Assembly: GCA_947629245.1 (NCBI GenBank)
Contig: CANRDC010000010.1
Coordinates: 1-50,006, forward strand
DNA length: 50,006 nt
Direction of reading: 5' to 3'
Source of the DNA: an uncultured Oscillospiraceae bacterium
GTDB lineage: Bacteria; Bacillota; Clostridia; Oscillospirales; Oscillospiraceae
The stretch's first letter is position 1. Each line of letters starts with the position of its first letter. The position numbers and the translations under genes are program-made. Positions 14,980-22,496 of this stretch are shown piece after piece. Under the pieces are notes generated by a model. That model did not search any database. It was given only the letters and a program-made list of their open reading frames with translations, and was not told where the DNA came from.

Positions 14980-16413
14980 TTAATTTATATCCCGCTGGGC
15001 CGGGCCGGAGAGAAGATGGCCGTCGGCGTCGAAGCGGGAGCCGTGGCAGGGACAGTCCCAGCTGTTCTCGTCCGGGTTCCAGGCCAGCTCGCACCCCAGA
15101 TGGGGACATTTGACCCGGACGGTGTGGTCGTTTCCCGCCCCGTCCCGGTAAAGGCCCACCTTCCGGCCCCCGGATTCCACCACGCCCCCGTGTCCGGCGG
15201 GCATGTCCGCCGCGCTGTCACGGGCCGTGCCGAAGGCGGAGCTGAGAAGGCTCTTGGAGGTGGTCCGCATGTCCTCCCACAGGGTCCCGAGGCTGGCTTT
15301 GAAGCGGAACCGGCGGGGCGTGAACACCTCCGCGTACTCGTTTTTCCGGCCCAGGACGGCGTCGGTGAGGAGCTGGGCCGCGACCATGGAGGTGGTCATG
15401 CCCCACTTCTGAAAGCCCGTGGCCACAGTCCAGTCCGGACGGGAGGCGGCAAACTGTCCGATGAAGGGCACCCCGTCCAGGGGGATGCAGTCCTGGGCGG
15501 ACCAGGCCGCCGTCTCCCGGCTGTCGGGCCAATAGGTCCTGGCCGCCCGGCGGAGGCGGGCGTACCGGCCCCCGGCGGCGTTCTCCCCGGTCCGGTGCGC
15601 GCCGCCGCCCAGCAGCAGCCGGTCCCCGGCCACGCGGAGGCTCAGTCCGGTCGGGTCCACGCCGTAGTACATCCCGTCCAGGTCCTGGGCCCCCTCCAAG
15701 GCGATCACATAGCTGCGCTCCTGGTGCATCCGGGCGAAGAACAGGCCGGGAAAATTCACGAAGGGAAAGTGGCAGGCGAAGATCACCTTGTCCGCCCGGA
15801 CCGTGCCCCGGTCCGTCACCAGCGTATGGCCCTCCGCCCGGAGGACCGGGGTGTTCTCATAGACGGTCAGGTCTTTGGCGATGGCCCGAAGGAACTTCAG
15901 CGGGTGGAACTGGGCCTGGCCGTCGAACCGCAGGGCCGACCCCACGGGAAAGGGCAGGCGCGTTTGGACGGTCAGCCGGGCGGGCAGGCCCAGCTGGGCC
16001 GCCGCGGACCACTCCCGCTGGACCGCCGTGGGGGAGACGGTGGTGTAGAGATAGGCCGGGAGCCGCCGGAAGTCGCAGTCGATGTTCTCCCGGGCGATCA
16101 GCTCCTCGTACTGATCTATGGCCTGCTGATTGGCCCTGGCGTACAGCCGGGCCCCCTCCGGGCCAAGCTGGGTGATGAGCCGGTCGTAAATGAGCCCGTG
16201 CTGGCTCGTGATCTTGGCGGTGGTGCCCCGGGTCTGGCCGGAGCCGACGCGGGCCGCCTCCAGCACCGCCACGGACAGGCCCTCCCGCTGCAGACAGTAC
16301 GCGGTGAGGCACCCGGCCAGCCCCGCCCCGATCACCGCCACATCGGTCTTGATATCCCCCGCCAGGGCCGGGCGGGGCGGTATGGCGATCTCTTCGCTCC
16401 ATATAGAATCCAT
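14980..16413 (-). CDS. FAD-dependent oxidoreductase with C-terminal Rieske domain
   Basis: A 477-residue protein. The DadA/GlpD-type FAD domain starts with the dinucleotide-binding GAGLAG motif (residues 29-34) and runs to about residue 400, including GFQKWGMTTSMVAAQLL near its end. A Rieske [2Fe-2S] domain follows with ligands in CPHLGC and CPCHGSRF. Such fusions pass electrons from an amine or amino-acid-like substrate to the cluster; the substrate is unknown. The ATG at 16413 follows GGGAGGGAT; an upstream ATG in frame lacks a ribosome binding site. It is a single gene, divergent from threonine aldolase. Confidence 0.85.
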   Translation of the reverse strand: MDSIWSEEIAIPPRPALAGDIKTDVAVIGAGLAGCLTAYCLQREGLSVAVLEAARVGSGQTRGTTAKITSQHGLIYDRLITQLGPEGARLYARANQQAIDQYEELIARENIDCDFRRLPAYLYTTVSPTAVQREWSAAAQLGLPARLTVQTRLPFPVGSALRFDGQAQFHPLKFLRAIAKDLTVYENTPVLRAEGHTLVTDRGTVRADKVIFACHFPFVNFPGLFFARMHQERSYVIALEGAQDLDGMYYGVDPTGLSLRVAGDRLLLGGGAHRTGENAAGGRYARLRRAARTYWPDSRETAAWSAQDCIPLDGVPFIGQFAASRPDWTVATGFQKWGMTTSMVAAQLLTDAVLGRKNEYAEVFTPRRFRFKASLGTLWEDMRTTSKSLLSSAFGTARDSAADMPAGHGGVVESGGRKVGLYRDGAGNDHTVRVKCPHLGCELAWNPDENSWDCPCHGSRFDADGHLLSGPAQRDIN

Positions 16414-16510
16414 TGTTATCCCTCCCGAAGCTATCATGATCATCGCAAGGCGTTGCGCCATCATATAGTCATTATCCTAAACAAACGGCGCAAAAAATAA
16501 ACGGTAGGAA

Positions 16511-16539
16511 TTGCCTCCGCCCGCATCCTGTGATATACT
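16511..16539 (+). promoter_or_regulatory. Promoter of the threonine aldolase gene
   Basis: TTGCCT (16511-16516) and TATACT (16534-16539) are 17 bp apart, with TGA before the -10 giving an extended -10. The start codon lies about 33 bp downstream. Confidence 0.75.
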
Positions 16540-16572
16540 TTCAGGTGGAAATAACGATTGGGGAGAATACAT

Positions 16573-17604
16573 ATGATCCGACTCAACAACGATTACAGCC
16601 AGGGCGCCCACCCCGCCGTTCTGAAAGCCCTGACCGAGACCAACGGCGAGAGCCACAGCGGATACGGCATCGACGACTGGTGCGAGAAGGCCGCCCAGGA
16701 GATCAAGAGCCATCTGGACTGCCCGGACGCGGCGGTACACTTCCTGGTGGGCGGCACCCAGGCCAACTTCATCGCCATCGCCGCCGCCCTTCGGCCCTAT
16801 CAGAGCGCCGTCTGCGCCGACAGCGGCCACATCCACGCCCACGAGACCGGCGCGGTGGAGCACATCGGCCACAAGATCACCACCCTGCCCTCCCCCGACG
16901 GAAAGCTCACCGCCGCCCAGGTGGCCGCGATCGCTGAGAACTACTGGACGAGCCCTATCCGGGAGCACATCACCCAGCCCAGACTGGTATACATCTCCTT
17001 CCCCACCGAATACGGCTCTCTCTACTCCCTGCAGGAGCTGACGGACCTGCACATGGTGTGCGAAAAATACGGCATGTACCTGTACATAGACGGGGCCCGG
17101 ATGGGCTACGGCCTGGCTGCCTCGCGGGACGTGACGCTCCGGGACCTGGCCGGTCTGGCGGATATGTTCACCATCGGCGGGACCAAGTGCGGGGCTCTGT
17201 TCGGGGAGGCGCTGGTCATCACGAATCCCGCCCTGACGCCGGATTTCCGCAGCTATATCAAGCAAAACGGCGCCATGCTGGCCAAGGGATGGCTGCTGGG
17301 GGTCCAGTTCTGCGCGCTGTTCGAGAACGGTCTCTATTTCGACATCTGCCGCAAGGCGGTGGCCCAGGCCCTGCAGATCCGCGCCGCCTTCGCCGCCCAC
17401 GGCATCCCCGCCTATGTGGACAGCCCCACCAATCAGCAGTTCGTGATCCTGTCCCATAAGCAGATCGAGGCGCTGGAAGAAAAATACGTCTTTGAGCCGG
17501 ACCACAACGTAAACAGCACCCACATGTGCGTGCGCTTCTGCACCAGCTGGTACACCTCGGACGAGGATGTGCACGCGCTGGTGGAGGACATCGAAAAACT
17601 GTGA
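16573..17604 (+). CDS. ltaE: Low-specificity L-threonine aldolase
   Basis: A 343-residue PLP enzyme of fold type I (beta-eliminating lyase group). It cleaves L-threonine or L-allo-threonine to glycine and acetaldehyde. Visible motifs are HFLVGGTQANF, the HIHAHETGA segment around the pyridine ring, YIDGARMGYG with the PLP-nitrogen Asp173, and IGGTKCG with the PLP-binding Lys205. Length fits the family. The ATG at 16573 follows GGGGAG. It has its own promoter; the FMN riboswitch transcript begins just after its stop. Confidence 0.9.
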   Translation: MIRLNNDYSQGAHPAVLKALTETNGESHSGYGIDDWCEKAAQEIKSHLDCPDAAVHFLVGGTQANFIAIAAALRPYQSAVCADSGHIHAHETGAVEHIGHKITTLPSPDGKLTAAQVAAIAENYWTSPIREHITQPRLVYISFPTEYGSLYSLQELTDLHMVCEKYGMYLYIDGARMGYGLAASRDVTLRDLAGLADMFTIGGTKCGALFGEALVITNPALTPDFRSYIKQNGAMLAKGWLLGVQFCALFENGLYFDICRKAVAQALQIRAAFAAHGIPAYVDSPTNQQFVILSHKQIEALEEKYVFEPDHNVNSTHMCVRFCTSWYTSDEDVHALVEDIEKL

Positions 17605-17614
17605 AAAATCACCA

Positions 17615-17643
17615 TTGCATATCCCGGCGAAGGGTGCTATAGT
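17615..17643 (+). promoter_or_regulatory. Promoter of the FMN riboswitch-ribU unit
   Basis: TTGCAT (17615-17620) and TATAGT (17638-17643) are 17 bp apart with TGC before the -10. Transcription would begin about 20 nt before the riboswitch. Confidence 0.7.
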
Positions 17644-17671
17644 AAGCGTTGACAACCGAATGAGCGAACGA

Positions 17672-17825
17672 TGTCTTCAGGGCAGGGTGAAATTCCCGAT
17701 CGGCGGTACAGTCCGCTAGCCTGAACCGGCGCGAGTGTGTCGGCCATTTGGCCGGTGCGCGCCGCTTAGGCCGACCCGGTGAAACTCCGGGACCGACAGT
17801 GACAGTCTGGATGGAAGAAGATGTG
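17672..17825 (+). promoter_or_regulatory. FMN riboswitch (RFN element)
   Basis: The conserved RFN core is plain: TCTTCAGGGCAGGGTGAAAT with TTCCCGATCGGCGGT at the 5' end, GTCCGC-AGCC in the middle, and GACCCGGTGAAACTCCGGG, GACCGACAGT and GGATGGAAGAAGA at the 3' end. It binds flavin mononucleotide and represses riboflavin genes. A terminator lies downstream at 17888-17932, directly before the ribU ribosome binding site, so control is probably by transcription termination. The variable middle stem is long and GC-rich. Confidence 0.96.
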
Positions 17826-17887
17826 TTGAGCGGCGCTGTTTTGGCGGCGGGCACGCAAGGCCCCTCGCCCATAGACGCGGCCCGATA

Positions 17888-17932
17888 TTGACACCTGGAA
17901 GGCACACGCGCTTTCAGGTGTCAAATATTTTA
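17888..17932 (+). terminator. Riboswitch-controlled terminator before ribU
   Basis: TTGACACCTGGAAG (17888-17901) and CTTTCAGGTGTCAA (17911-17924) form a 14-bp stem with one G-U pair, followed by ATATTTTAT. It ends just before the CGGAGG ribosome binding site of ribU, so FMN binding upstream would favour termination. Confidence 0.85.
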
Positions 17933-17948
17933 TCGGAGGTATCTCTCT

Positions 17949-18638
17949 ATGGACAGCCATCCCAACACAAACGTCAGACCCGCCAGCGCCCGCCGACCCG
18001 TTACCGTGGGCATGCTGTGCGCCGTGGCCTATGTGGTCATGCTGGTCACCCGCCCCCTGCCCGACGTACAGGGCATCCTCAGCTACGACCCCAAGGATGT
18101 GGTCGTGGTCATCGGCGGGTTCATCTTCGGCCCGCTGACCGCCGTGGCCATCTCCGTCATCGTCAGCTTTGTGGAGATGCTCACCGTCTCCTCCACCGGT
18201 CCCGTGGGCTTCGTCATGAACGTGGTGTCCACCTGCGCCTTCGCCGTGCCCGCCGCGCTGGTCTACAAAAAGTCCCGCAGCATGAAGGGCGCCATCGGGA
18301 GCCTTGTCACCGGCGTGCTGGCAATGGCCGCCGCCATGTGCCTGTGGAACTACGTCGTGACCCCCCTCTACCAGGGCGTGCCCCGGCAGGTGGTGGCGGG
18401 CATGCTGCCCACGGTATTTCTGCCCTTCAACCTGATCAAGGGCACTATCAACGCGGGACTGACGCTGCTGCTGTATAAACCCGTGGTCACCGCCCTGCGA
18501 AAGGCCAACCTGGTGGAGGAGTCCTCCTCCGCCGACGGCGGCGGCAAGGGCAGGGTGAACGTGGGCGTGATCCTGCTGGGCGCGGCCCTGGTGGTCACCG
18601 GCGTGCTGCTGATCCTGGTCATGCTGGGCGTGCTCTAA
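17949..18638 (+). CDS. ribU: Riboflavin ECF transporter S component
   Basis: A 229-residue membrane protein with five to six hydrophobic segments plus an extra C-terminal helix (about 205-228). VRPASARRPVTVGMLCAVAYV, GILSYDPKDVVVVIGGFIFGP and MPAALVYKK-like segments match RibU proteins, which bind riboflavin and dock to the shared ECF module (EcfA, EcfA', EcfT), not encoded in this window. The FMN riboswitch directly upstream settles the substrate. The ATG at 17949 follows CGGAGGT. Single-gene unit. Confidence 0.93.
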   Translation: MDSHPNTNVRPASARRPVTVGMLCAVAYVVMLVTRPLPDVQGILSYDPKDVVVVIGGFIFGPLTAVAISVIVSFVEMLTVSSTGPVGFVMNVVSTCAFAVPAALVYKKSRSMKGAIGSLVTGVLAMAAAMCLWNYVVTPLYQGVPRQVVAGMLPTVFLPFNLIKGTINAGLTLLLYKPVVTALRKANLVEESSSADGGGKGRVNVGVILLGAALVVTGVLLILVMLGVL

Positions 18639-18655
18639 AAGGCATCATTAGACAA

Positions 18656-18692
18656 CAGCCCCGGCGCATCCGCGCCGGGGCTGTACTATTTT
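18656..18692. terminator. Terminator between ribU and the XRE gene
   Basis: CAGCCCCGGCGC and GCGCCGGGGCTG (18656-18667, 18672-18683) form a 12-bp perfect stem, followed by TACTATTTTATT on the plus strand. It ends ribU and lies at the 3' end of the convergent XRE gene. Confidence 0.88.
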
Positions 18693-18936
18693 ATTCTTGC
18701 GTTTCTCCGCGTTCGTCCTCCGGGGGCACAAATTCCAGCAGGTCCCCGATCCGGCAGCCGAGCACCGTACATATCCGCGCCAGCACATCCGTGTCCAGCC
18801 GCGTGACCGTGTTGTTGTAATAATGGTTCAACTGCGTCCTCTGCATCTCCGCCCGCTGGCTGAACTTATTCTTGCTCAGGCCGCTTTGCTCCAACAGCTC
18901 CCGCAAATGTACGTTTATCTTTCCAAATCTCTCCAT
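18691..18936 (-). CDS. XRE-family transcriptional regulator, short
   Basis: An 81-residue protein that is essentially one Cro/CI-type helix-turn-helix: LLEQSGLSKNKFSQRAEMQRTQLNHYYNN, then LDTDVLARICTVLGCRIGDLLEFVPPED. Such single-domain regulators bind short inverted repeats, often their own promoter. It is divergent from a 50-aa small-protein gene; the shared 120-bp AT-rich region holds an inverted repeat (18964-18990). It may control both. Confidence 0.85.
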   Translation of the reverse strand: MERFGKINVHLRELLEQSGLSKNKFSQRAEMQRTQLNHYYNNTVTRLDTDVLARICTVLGCRIGDLLEFVPPEDERGETQE

Positions 18937-18963
18937 CTTCTACCTCTGCCACAGAAATTATAA

Positions 18964-18990
18964 TTGACAAAGGTAGTGTATATTTGTTAA
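18964..18990. promoter_or_regulatory. Candidate operator between XRE gene and small-protein gene
   Basis: TTGACAAA (18964-18971) and TTTGTTAA (18983-18990) form an 8-bp inverted repeat with one mismatch and an 11-bp spacer in an AT-rich divergent promoter region. Binding by the XRE protein is inference. Confidence 0.35.
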
Positions 18991-19057
18991 ACTCAGAATA
19001 TAAGTTGTAAGAAGTTATGTATTAGTAATTACACACCTTTAAAGGAGAATGCTTTCA

Positions 19058-19210
19058 ATGCCAAATTATCAAAAAATGTACAGTATCCTATGCGGCGCGG
19101 CCTCAGATGCGCTGGACCAGTTGCCAGCAAAGCCGGAAGAAGCCATACGCATCCTGCAAAACGCGTTGGATCAGACGGAAGAGTTATACATCCAAACATC
19201 TGACCCATGA
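19058..19210 (+). CDS. Small conserved-type protein, 50 aa
   Basis: MPNYQKMYSILCGAASDALD begins a 50-residue, mainly helical acidic protein ending in EELYIQTSDP. An AAAGGAG ribosome binding site lies 7 nt before the ATG, and a strong terminator follows the stop directly. It resembles a family of about 50-residue Firmicute proteins with an NYEKMY-type start and an AEELYI-type end, often found near mobile or regulatory genes; function unknown. Base composition of its upstream region is much more AT-rich than the neighbours. Confidence 0.75.
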   Translation: MPNYQKMYSILCGAASDALDQLPAKPEEAIRILQNALDQTEELYIQTSDP

Positions 19211-19245
19211 AAAACCGGGAGCGGAAACCGCTCCCGGTTTTTATT
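19211..19245. terminator. Bidirectional terminator
   Basis: AAAACCGGGAGCGG and CCGCTCCCGGTTTT pair around a short AAA loop with A- and T-tracts on both sides. It serves the 50-aa gene and the convergent DUF5808 gene ending at 19255. Confidence 0.9.
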
Positions 19246-19254
19246 GCTGATAAT

Positions 19255-20589
19255 TCACCGGACCAGTTCCCCGTACACCGCTTCGGTGTCGGATTCGCCG
19301 CCGCCCAGAAGATACAGCGCGCCGTCCGCCATGGTCACCTTCAGCCACGGCCCTGTCCGGGGGTCCAGGCACAACGTGGCGCTGCCCCACTCGGTGCTGA
19401 ACCTTCCCTTGAGGATGCTGTCCGCGCCGGTGCCCATGACCCGCGTCATCCCCTTCGGCAGCGTGTCGACGAGCTCCGCGTCCGCGACGTCCTCCAGGGG
19501 CAGGGCGTAATCCTTCCCCCAGCTCTCGGCCAGCAGAACGCCCTCCTCCACCTTCAAGGGCAGGGGCGCCTCACACATGGCGTCGAAGAAAAGGCCCGCG
19601 ACCGGCAGAGCCAGCAGCAGCGCCAGGGCCAGGACCATGAACGCCTTGCCGCCCGGCCGGGCCAGGTTCACGGTGGTGTTGACGCCGGTGCGGTTGTTGA
19701 CGATGACCCGGCTGTCGTTGGGGTCGTAGTAGAGCTGGCCCCAGAGCCACTTGTCGTCCTCGTCCACATAGAAGCCCTCGCCGCTGGCAGCGGTGAGCCT
19801 TTCCTGGATATGCCGGACCCGGAACTCCAGCGCCACGGCGATGACGCACAGGCCCAGGCCCAGAGCCATGGTGAGCCAGAACAGGACCTGACTGCCGGAG
19901 AAGAATCTCGCGCTCACCCACACGCCCACGTCGATGGCCGCCATCATCCAGGCGCACAGCAGCCACACCCGGTCCCAGGCCCGGCGGCGGACCCTGGTCA
20001 GGGCCGCCGTCACGGCGTCGTTCTCATCCACCGCCTCCGCCCGGTTCCGGTACAGGTACTTATCCCCCGCCCAACAAGCCAGGGCCAGCGCCGCATCCAG
20101 CGCATACATGACCCACAGGTCCCGGTCAAAGACCGCCGGTACCGCCGCGACCACAGCCGCCGCCACGAACCACCACACGCTGGTCCGCTTGACCGGCTCC
20201 GCCGCCGCGGTGACGCTGGCCGTCCGGACCGTGGGCACGGTCCAGCCCCGGGCCTTTTTCACCGCCTTGAGCTTGCCGTTCCAGCGGGCGGTACACACGA
20301 ATTCCGCCACGATCAGCAGGTCCACCCACAGGAACAACAGGCAAAAGCGCATCTCCGGCCAGGTCAGCGCCGCGCACAGAGCTCCCAGCGCCGCCAGGGC
20401 CAGGCAGATGATAAGCTGCTCCCGCCGAAAGCCCTTCAAAAGGCCCAGGACCTCCGGGTCCTCCCGTCCGGCGCGGGGGAACGTGACCCCCACGGCGATG
20501 TTTTTCTTGAATTTCGCCTCGTTGACGTTCAGGGCGTACATCACGGGCAAAAGCACCAGGCACGCGCCCCAAGAGATCAGCGACGTCAT
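19255..20589 (-). CDS. DUF5808-type membrane protein
   Basis: A 444-residue polytopic protein with about eight to nine hydrophobic helices. The DUF5808 hallmark is present as DKWLWGQLYYDPNDSRVIVNNRTG (about residues 282-305). The C-terminal 100 residues resemble a PH-like domain after the last helix. DUF5808 proteins usually sit behind GntR/YtrA-type regulators, as here: the gene overlaps the GntR stop by 4 bp. The function is unknown; related operons are linked to envelope stress and antimicrobial-peptide response. Confidence 0.8.
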   Translation of the reverse strand: MTSLISWGACLVLLPVMYALNVNEAKFKKNIAVGVTFPRAGREDPEVLGLLKGFRREQLIICLALAALGALCAALTWPEMRFCLLFLWVDLLIVAEFVCTARWNGKLKAVKKARGWTVPTVRTASVTAAAEPVKRTSVWWFVAAAVVAAVPAVFDRDLWVMYALDAALALACWAGDKYLYRNRAEAVDENDAVTAALTRVRRRAWDRVWLLCAWMMAAIDVGVWVSARFFSGSQVLFWLTMALGLGLCVIAVALEFRVRHIQERLTAASGEGFYVDEDDKWLWGQLYYDPNDSRVIVNNRTGVNTTVNLARPGGKAFMVLALALLLALPVAGLFFDAMCEAPLPLKVEEGVLLAESWGKDYALPLEDVADAELVDTLPKGMTRVMGTGADSILKGRFSTEWGSATLCLDPRTGPWLKVTMADGALYLLGGGESDTEAVYGELVR

Positions 20590-20957
20590 TTTGTCCCCTC
20601 CTTATACAGCTTCCTGCACAGCTCCATGGCCGCGTCCACATCTAACCCCGCCAGCCGCAGCTCTCCCAGCCGCAGCCGCAGGCCCTCCAGCGTTTCCTTG
20701 GACGGTCCGGCGTTTTGCTCCCGCCGGGCCACCACCGCGCCGCTGCGCCGGTCCGTGGCGATGACGCCCTCCTGCCGCAAAAGCTGGTACGCCTTGCTGA
20801 CGGTCATCATGTTGATGCCGCACTCCTCCGCCAGGGCCCGTACCGTGGGCAGCTTATCCCCGGCTGCCAGCTTTCCCCCCGCCACAGCCAGAACGATCTG
20901 GTCCCGGATCTGCATATAAATGGGCCGGTCCGAACCAAAATCCAGCTTTAAAAGCAT
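20586..20957 (-). CDS. GntR-family regulator, YtrA type
   Basis: A 123-residue protein with an N-terminal winged helix (PIYMQIRDQIVLAVAGGKLAAGDKLPTVRALAEECGINMMTVSKAYQLL) and a short helical C-terminus, as in YtrA-type GntR repressors. The ATG at 20957 is chosen over an upstream in-frame ATG because GGAGG lies 7 nt before it. It likely represses its own two-gene operon with the DUF5808 protein; the promoter overlaps repeated TTGCATTAT-like half-sites. Confidence 0.88.
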   Translation of the reverse strand: MLLKLDFGSDRPIYMQIRDQIVLAVAGGKLAAGDKLPTVRALAEECGINMMTVSKAYQLLRQEGVIATDRRSGAVVARREQNAGPSKETLEGLRLRLGELRLAGLDVDAAMELCRKLYKEGTK

Positions 20958-20989
20958 CCCATCGCCTCCTTGCATTGTTTGTATTAATT

Positions 20990-21018
20990 ATAATAATGCA
21001 AATAATGCAATCTGTCAA
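20990..21018 (-). promoter_or_regulatory. Promoter and likely operator of the GntR/DUF5808 operon
   Basis: Minus-strand TTGACA (21013-21018) and TATTAT (20990-20995) are 17 bp apart. The spacer contains TTGCATTATTTGCATTA, a direct repeat, and a further TTGCAT-like element in inverse orientation lies near the ribosome binding site. These are plausible GntR half-sites. Confidence 0.7.
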
Positions 21019-21049
21019 CAACTTTTTTCACCGCACCCATGAAAATGGG

Positions 21050-21078
21050 TTGCAAGGAGCCCCGGGCGGTTTTATAAT
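21050..21078 (+). promoter_or_regulatory. Promoter of the TM1266-regulator/ABC operon
   Basis: TTGCAA (21050-21055) and TATAAT (21073-21078) are 17 bp apart. Transcription would begin near 21085, leaving a leader of about 130 nt. Confidence 0.75.
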
Positions 21079-21084
21079 AGGAGC

Positions 21085-21192
21085 ATATAGAAACGTGGCT
21101 GACGCCAAAACGGGCAGTTACAGCGAAAGGCACGGCCAGGCGGGACGGCGGTCCCGCCTGTTTGGCCGCGCTTTGGATGGCGCGGCTTTTTT
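21085..21192 (+). promoter_or_regulatory. Structured leader ending in a terminator, class unrecognised
   Basis: After about 45 nt of leader, CGGCC-AGGCGGGAC (21133-21146) pairs with GTCCCGCCT...GGCCG (21151-21168, GTTT bulge). The final GGCCG also forms the 5' arm of a second hairpin, GCCGCGC/GCGCGGC (21165-21171 with 21180-21186), followed by six Ts. The two stems share bases and so compete, as in riboswitch or attenuator switches. No known riboswitch core (TPP, ZTP, SAM, cobalamin) was matched. It sits 26 nt before the first gene. Confidence 0.6.
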
Positions 21193-21217
21193 GCTTTATC
21201 AGGGGGAGGATACAGCT

Positions 21218-21478
21218 ATGATGGTAACGCGCGTGGCCGTGATCGGCATCATCGTGGAGGATCTGGACAGCACCGAGCAGCTCAACGCCATTTTGCACCG
21301 CTATTCCGGCTATATTCTGGGCCGGATGGGAATACCTTACCGTGAACGGGACATCAACATCATCAGCATCGCCGTGGATGCGCCTCAGGACGTGACCAAC
21401 GCCCTGTCCGGCGAGATCGGAGCGCTTCCCGGCGTCAACGCCAAGACCGCCTATTCCCACGTCATCACCAAATCGTGA
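21218..21478 (+). CDS. TM1266-family iron-only hydrogenase system regulator
   Basis: An 86-residue ACT-like protein: VTRVAVIGIIVEDLDSTEQLNAILH, then GRMGIPYRERDINIISIAVDAPQDVTNALSGEIGALPGVNAKTAYS. This is the pattern of the small TM1266 family found with [FeFe]-hydrogenase maturation genes (HydE, HydF, HydG). Its mechanism is not established. GGGGGAGG lies before the ATG at 21218 (a second ATG follows directly). It is followed by an ABC transporter, so it may regulate, or share a signal with, uptake of a hydrogenase-related metabolite; inference. Confidence 0.85.
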   Translation: MMVTRVAVIGIIVEDLDSTEQLNAILHRYSGYILGRMGIPYRERDINIISIAVDAPQDVTNALSGEIGALPGVNAKTAYSHVITKS

Positions 21479-21521
21479 ACTCAAGGGTCGGAAAAGGCGA
21501 GAATTCGGAGGGGACCTTTCC

Positions 21522-22490
21522 ATGAAACGTATTTTGACAACTCTGCTGGCCCTGGCCCTGTGCCTGGGCGTATGCTCCTGCGCCAAAGGTCCGGAGGCGG
21601 ACAGGGACCTGACCGTGAACGTCATGGTCCTGAACGGCACCACCGGCTTTGGCATGGCCAAGCTCATAGCCGACAGCGGCCAGGACAAGGCCCGGCTGAA
21701 TTACGCGTTCGACGTGGAGACGGACGCCAGCAACGTGACCGCCGCCCTGATCGACGGCGGGTGCGATATCGCGGCCCTGCCCACCAACGCCGCCGCCGCC
21801 ATGTACAACAAGACCCAGGGCGGCGTACAGCTTCTGGCTTTGAACACCCTGGGGGTGCTGTATCTGGTGGTGAACGGCGACGCGCTCACCGTGCAGAGCA
21901 TGGCCGACCTGGAGGGCATGACCGTGTACGTTCCGGCCCAGAACCCCACGTTCCTGTTCCGGGCCCTGTGCGACGCGGCGGAGGTGGACGTGACGGTGGA
22001 CGACTCCTACGCCCAGCCCGCAGACCTGCGCACGGCCCTGGCCGCCGGGGAGGTGGATATCGCCGTGCTGCCGGAGCCCATGGTGACCATCGCCTGCGCC
22101 GCCAACGAGAGCCTTGTCCCGGCGCTGGACCTGACGGCCCAGTGGGAGCAGGTCTATCCCGAGGGCAGCCTGGTCCAGGGCTGCGTGGTGGCCCGGACGG
22201 GATTTATCCAGGAACACCCGGCGGAGACGGCGGCGTTTCTGGAAGAATACGGAGCGTCCATCGCCTACGCCCAGGACGAGCCCGAGGAGGCCGCCAAGCT
22301 CATCGAGCAGACCGGCATATTCACCAACGCCGCTGTGGCCGAAAAAGCCCTCCCCCGCTGCAACCTGTGCTTCATCACCGGCGACGAGATGCGCGGCGAC
22401 ATGGACAGATTCTTGCAGATCCTCTACGGCGTGGCCCCCGAGTCCATCGGCGGGACCGTTCCCGACGAGGGGTTTTACTACAAAGGTTGA
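21522..22490 (+). CDS. ABC transporter substrate-binding lipoprotein, NMT1/SsuA-like
   Basis: A 322-residue lipoprotein (lipobox VCSC, Cys20) with a two-lobe periplasmic-binding fold: VNVMVLNGTTGFGMAKLI, GGCDIAALPTNAAAAMYNK, LEGMTVYVPAQNPTFLF and GEVDIAVLPEPMVT. These are typical of the NMT1/THI5/SsuA-type binding proteins for thiamine precursors, sulfonates, taurine or nitrate-like ligands. The ligand here is not known. It is 43 nt after the TM1266 gene, with GGAGGGG before the ATG. Confidence 0.88.
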   Translation: MKRILTTLLALALCLGVCSCAKGPEADRDLTVNVMVLNGTTGFGMAKLIADSGQDKARLNYAFDVETDASNVTAALIDGGCDIAALPTNAAAAMYNKTQGGVQLLALNTLGVLYLVVNGDALTVQSMADLEGMTVYVPAQNPTFLFRALCDAAEVDVTVDDSYAQPADLRTALAAGEVDIAVLPEPMVTIACAANESLVPALDLTAQWEQVYPEGSLVQGCVVARTGFIQEHPAETAAFLEEYGASIAYAQDEPEEAAKLIEQTGIFTNAAVAEKALPRCNLCFITGDEMRGDMDRFLQILYGVAPESIGGTVPDEGFYYKG

Positions 22491-22496
22491 CATAAT

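Noticed and set aside
19207-20919. 570-codon plus-strand open frame opposite DUF5808/GntR
   Set aside because: Shadow frame caused by high GC; composition (Arg, Gln, His, Pro rich) and lack of a start signal argue against a gene.
21085-21192. TPP or ZTP riboswitch upstream of the TM1266 gene
   Set aside because: GTGGCTGACGCC and CCGCCTG recall pieces of the ZTP motif and the transporter recalls thiamine precursors, but the conserved cores are not present in order.
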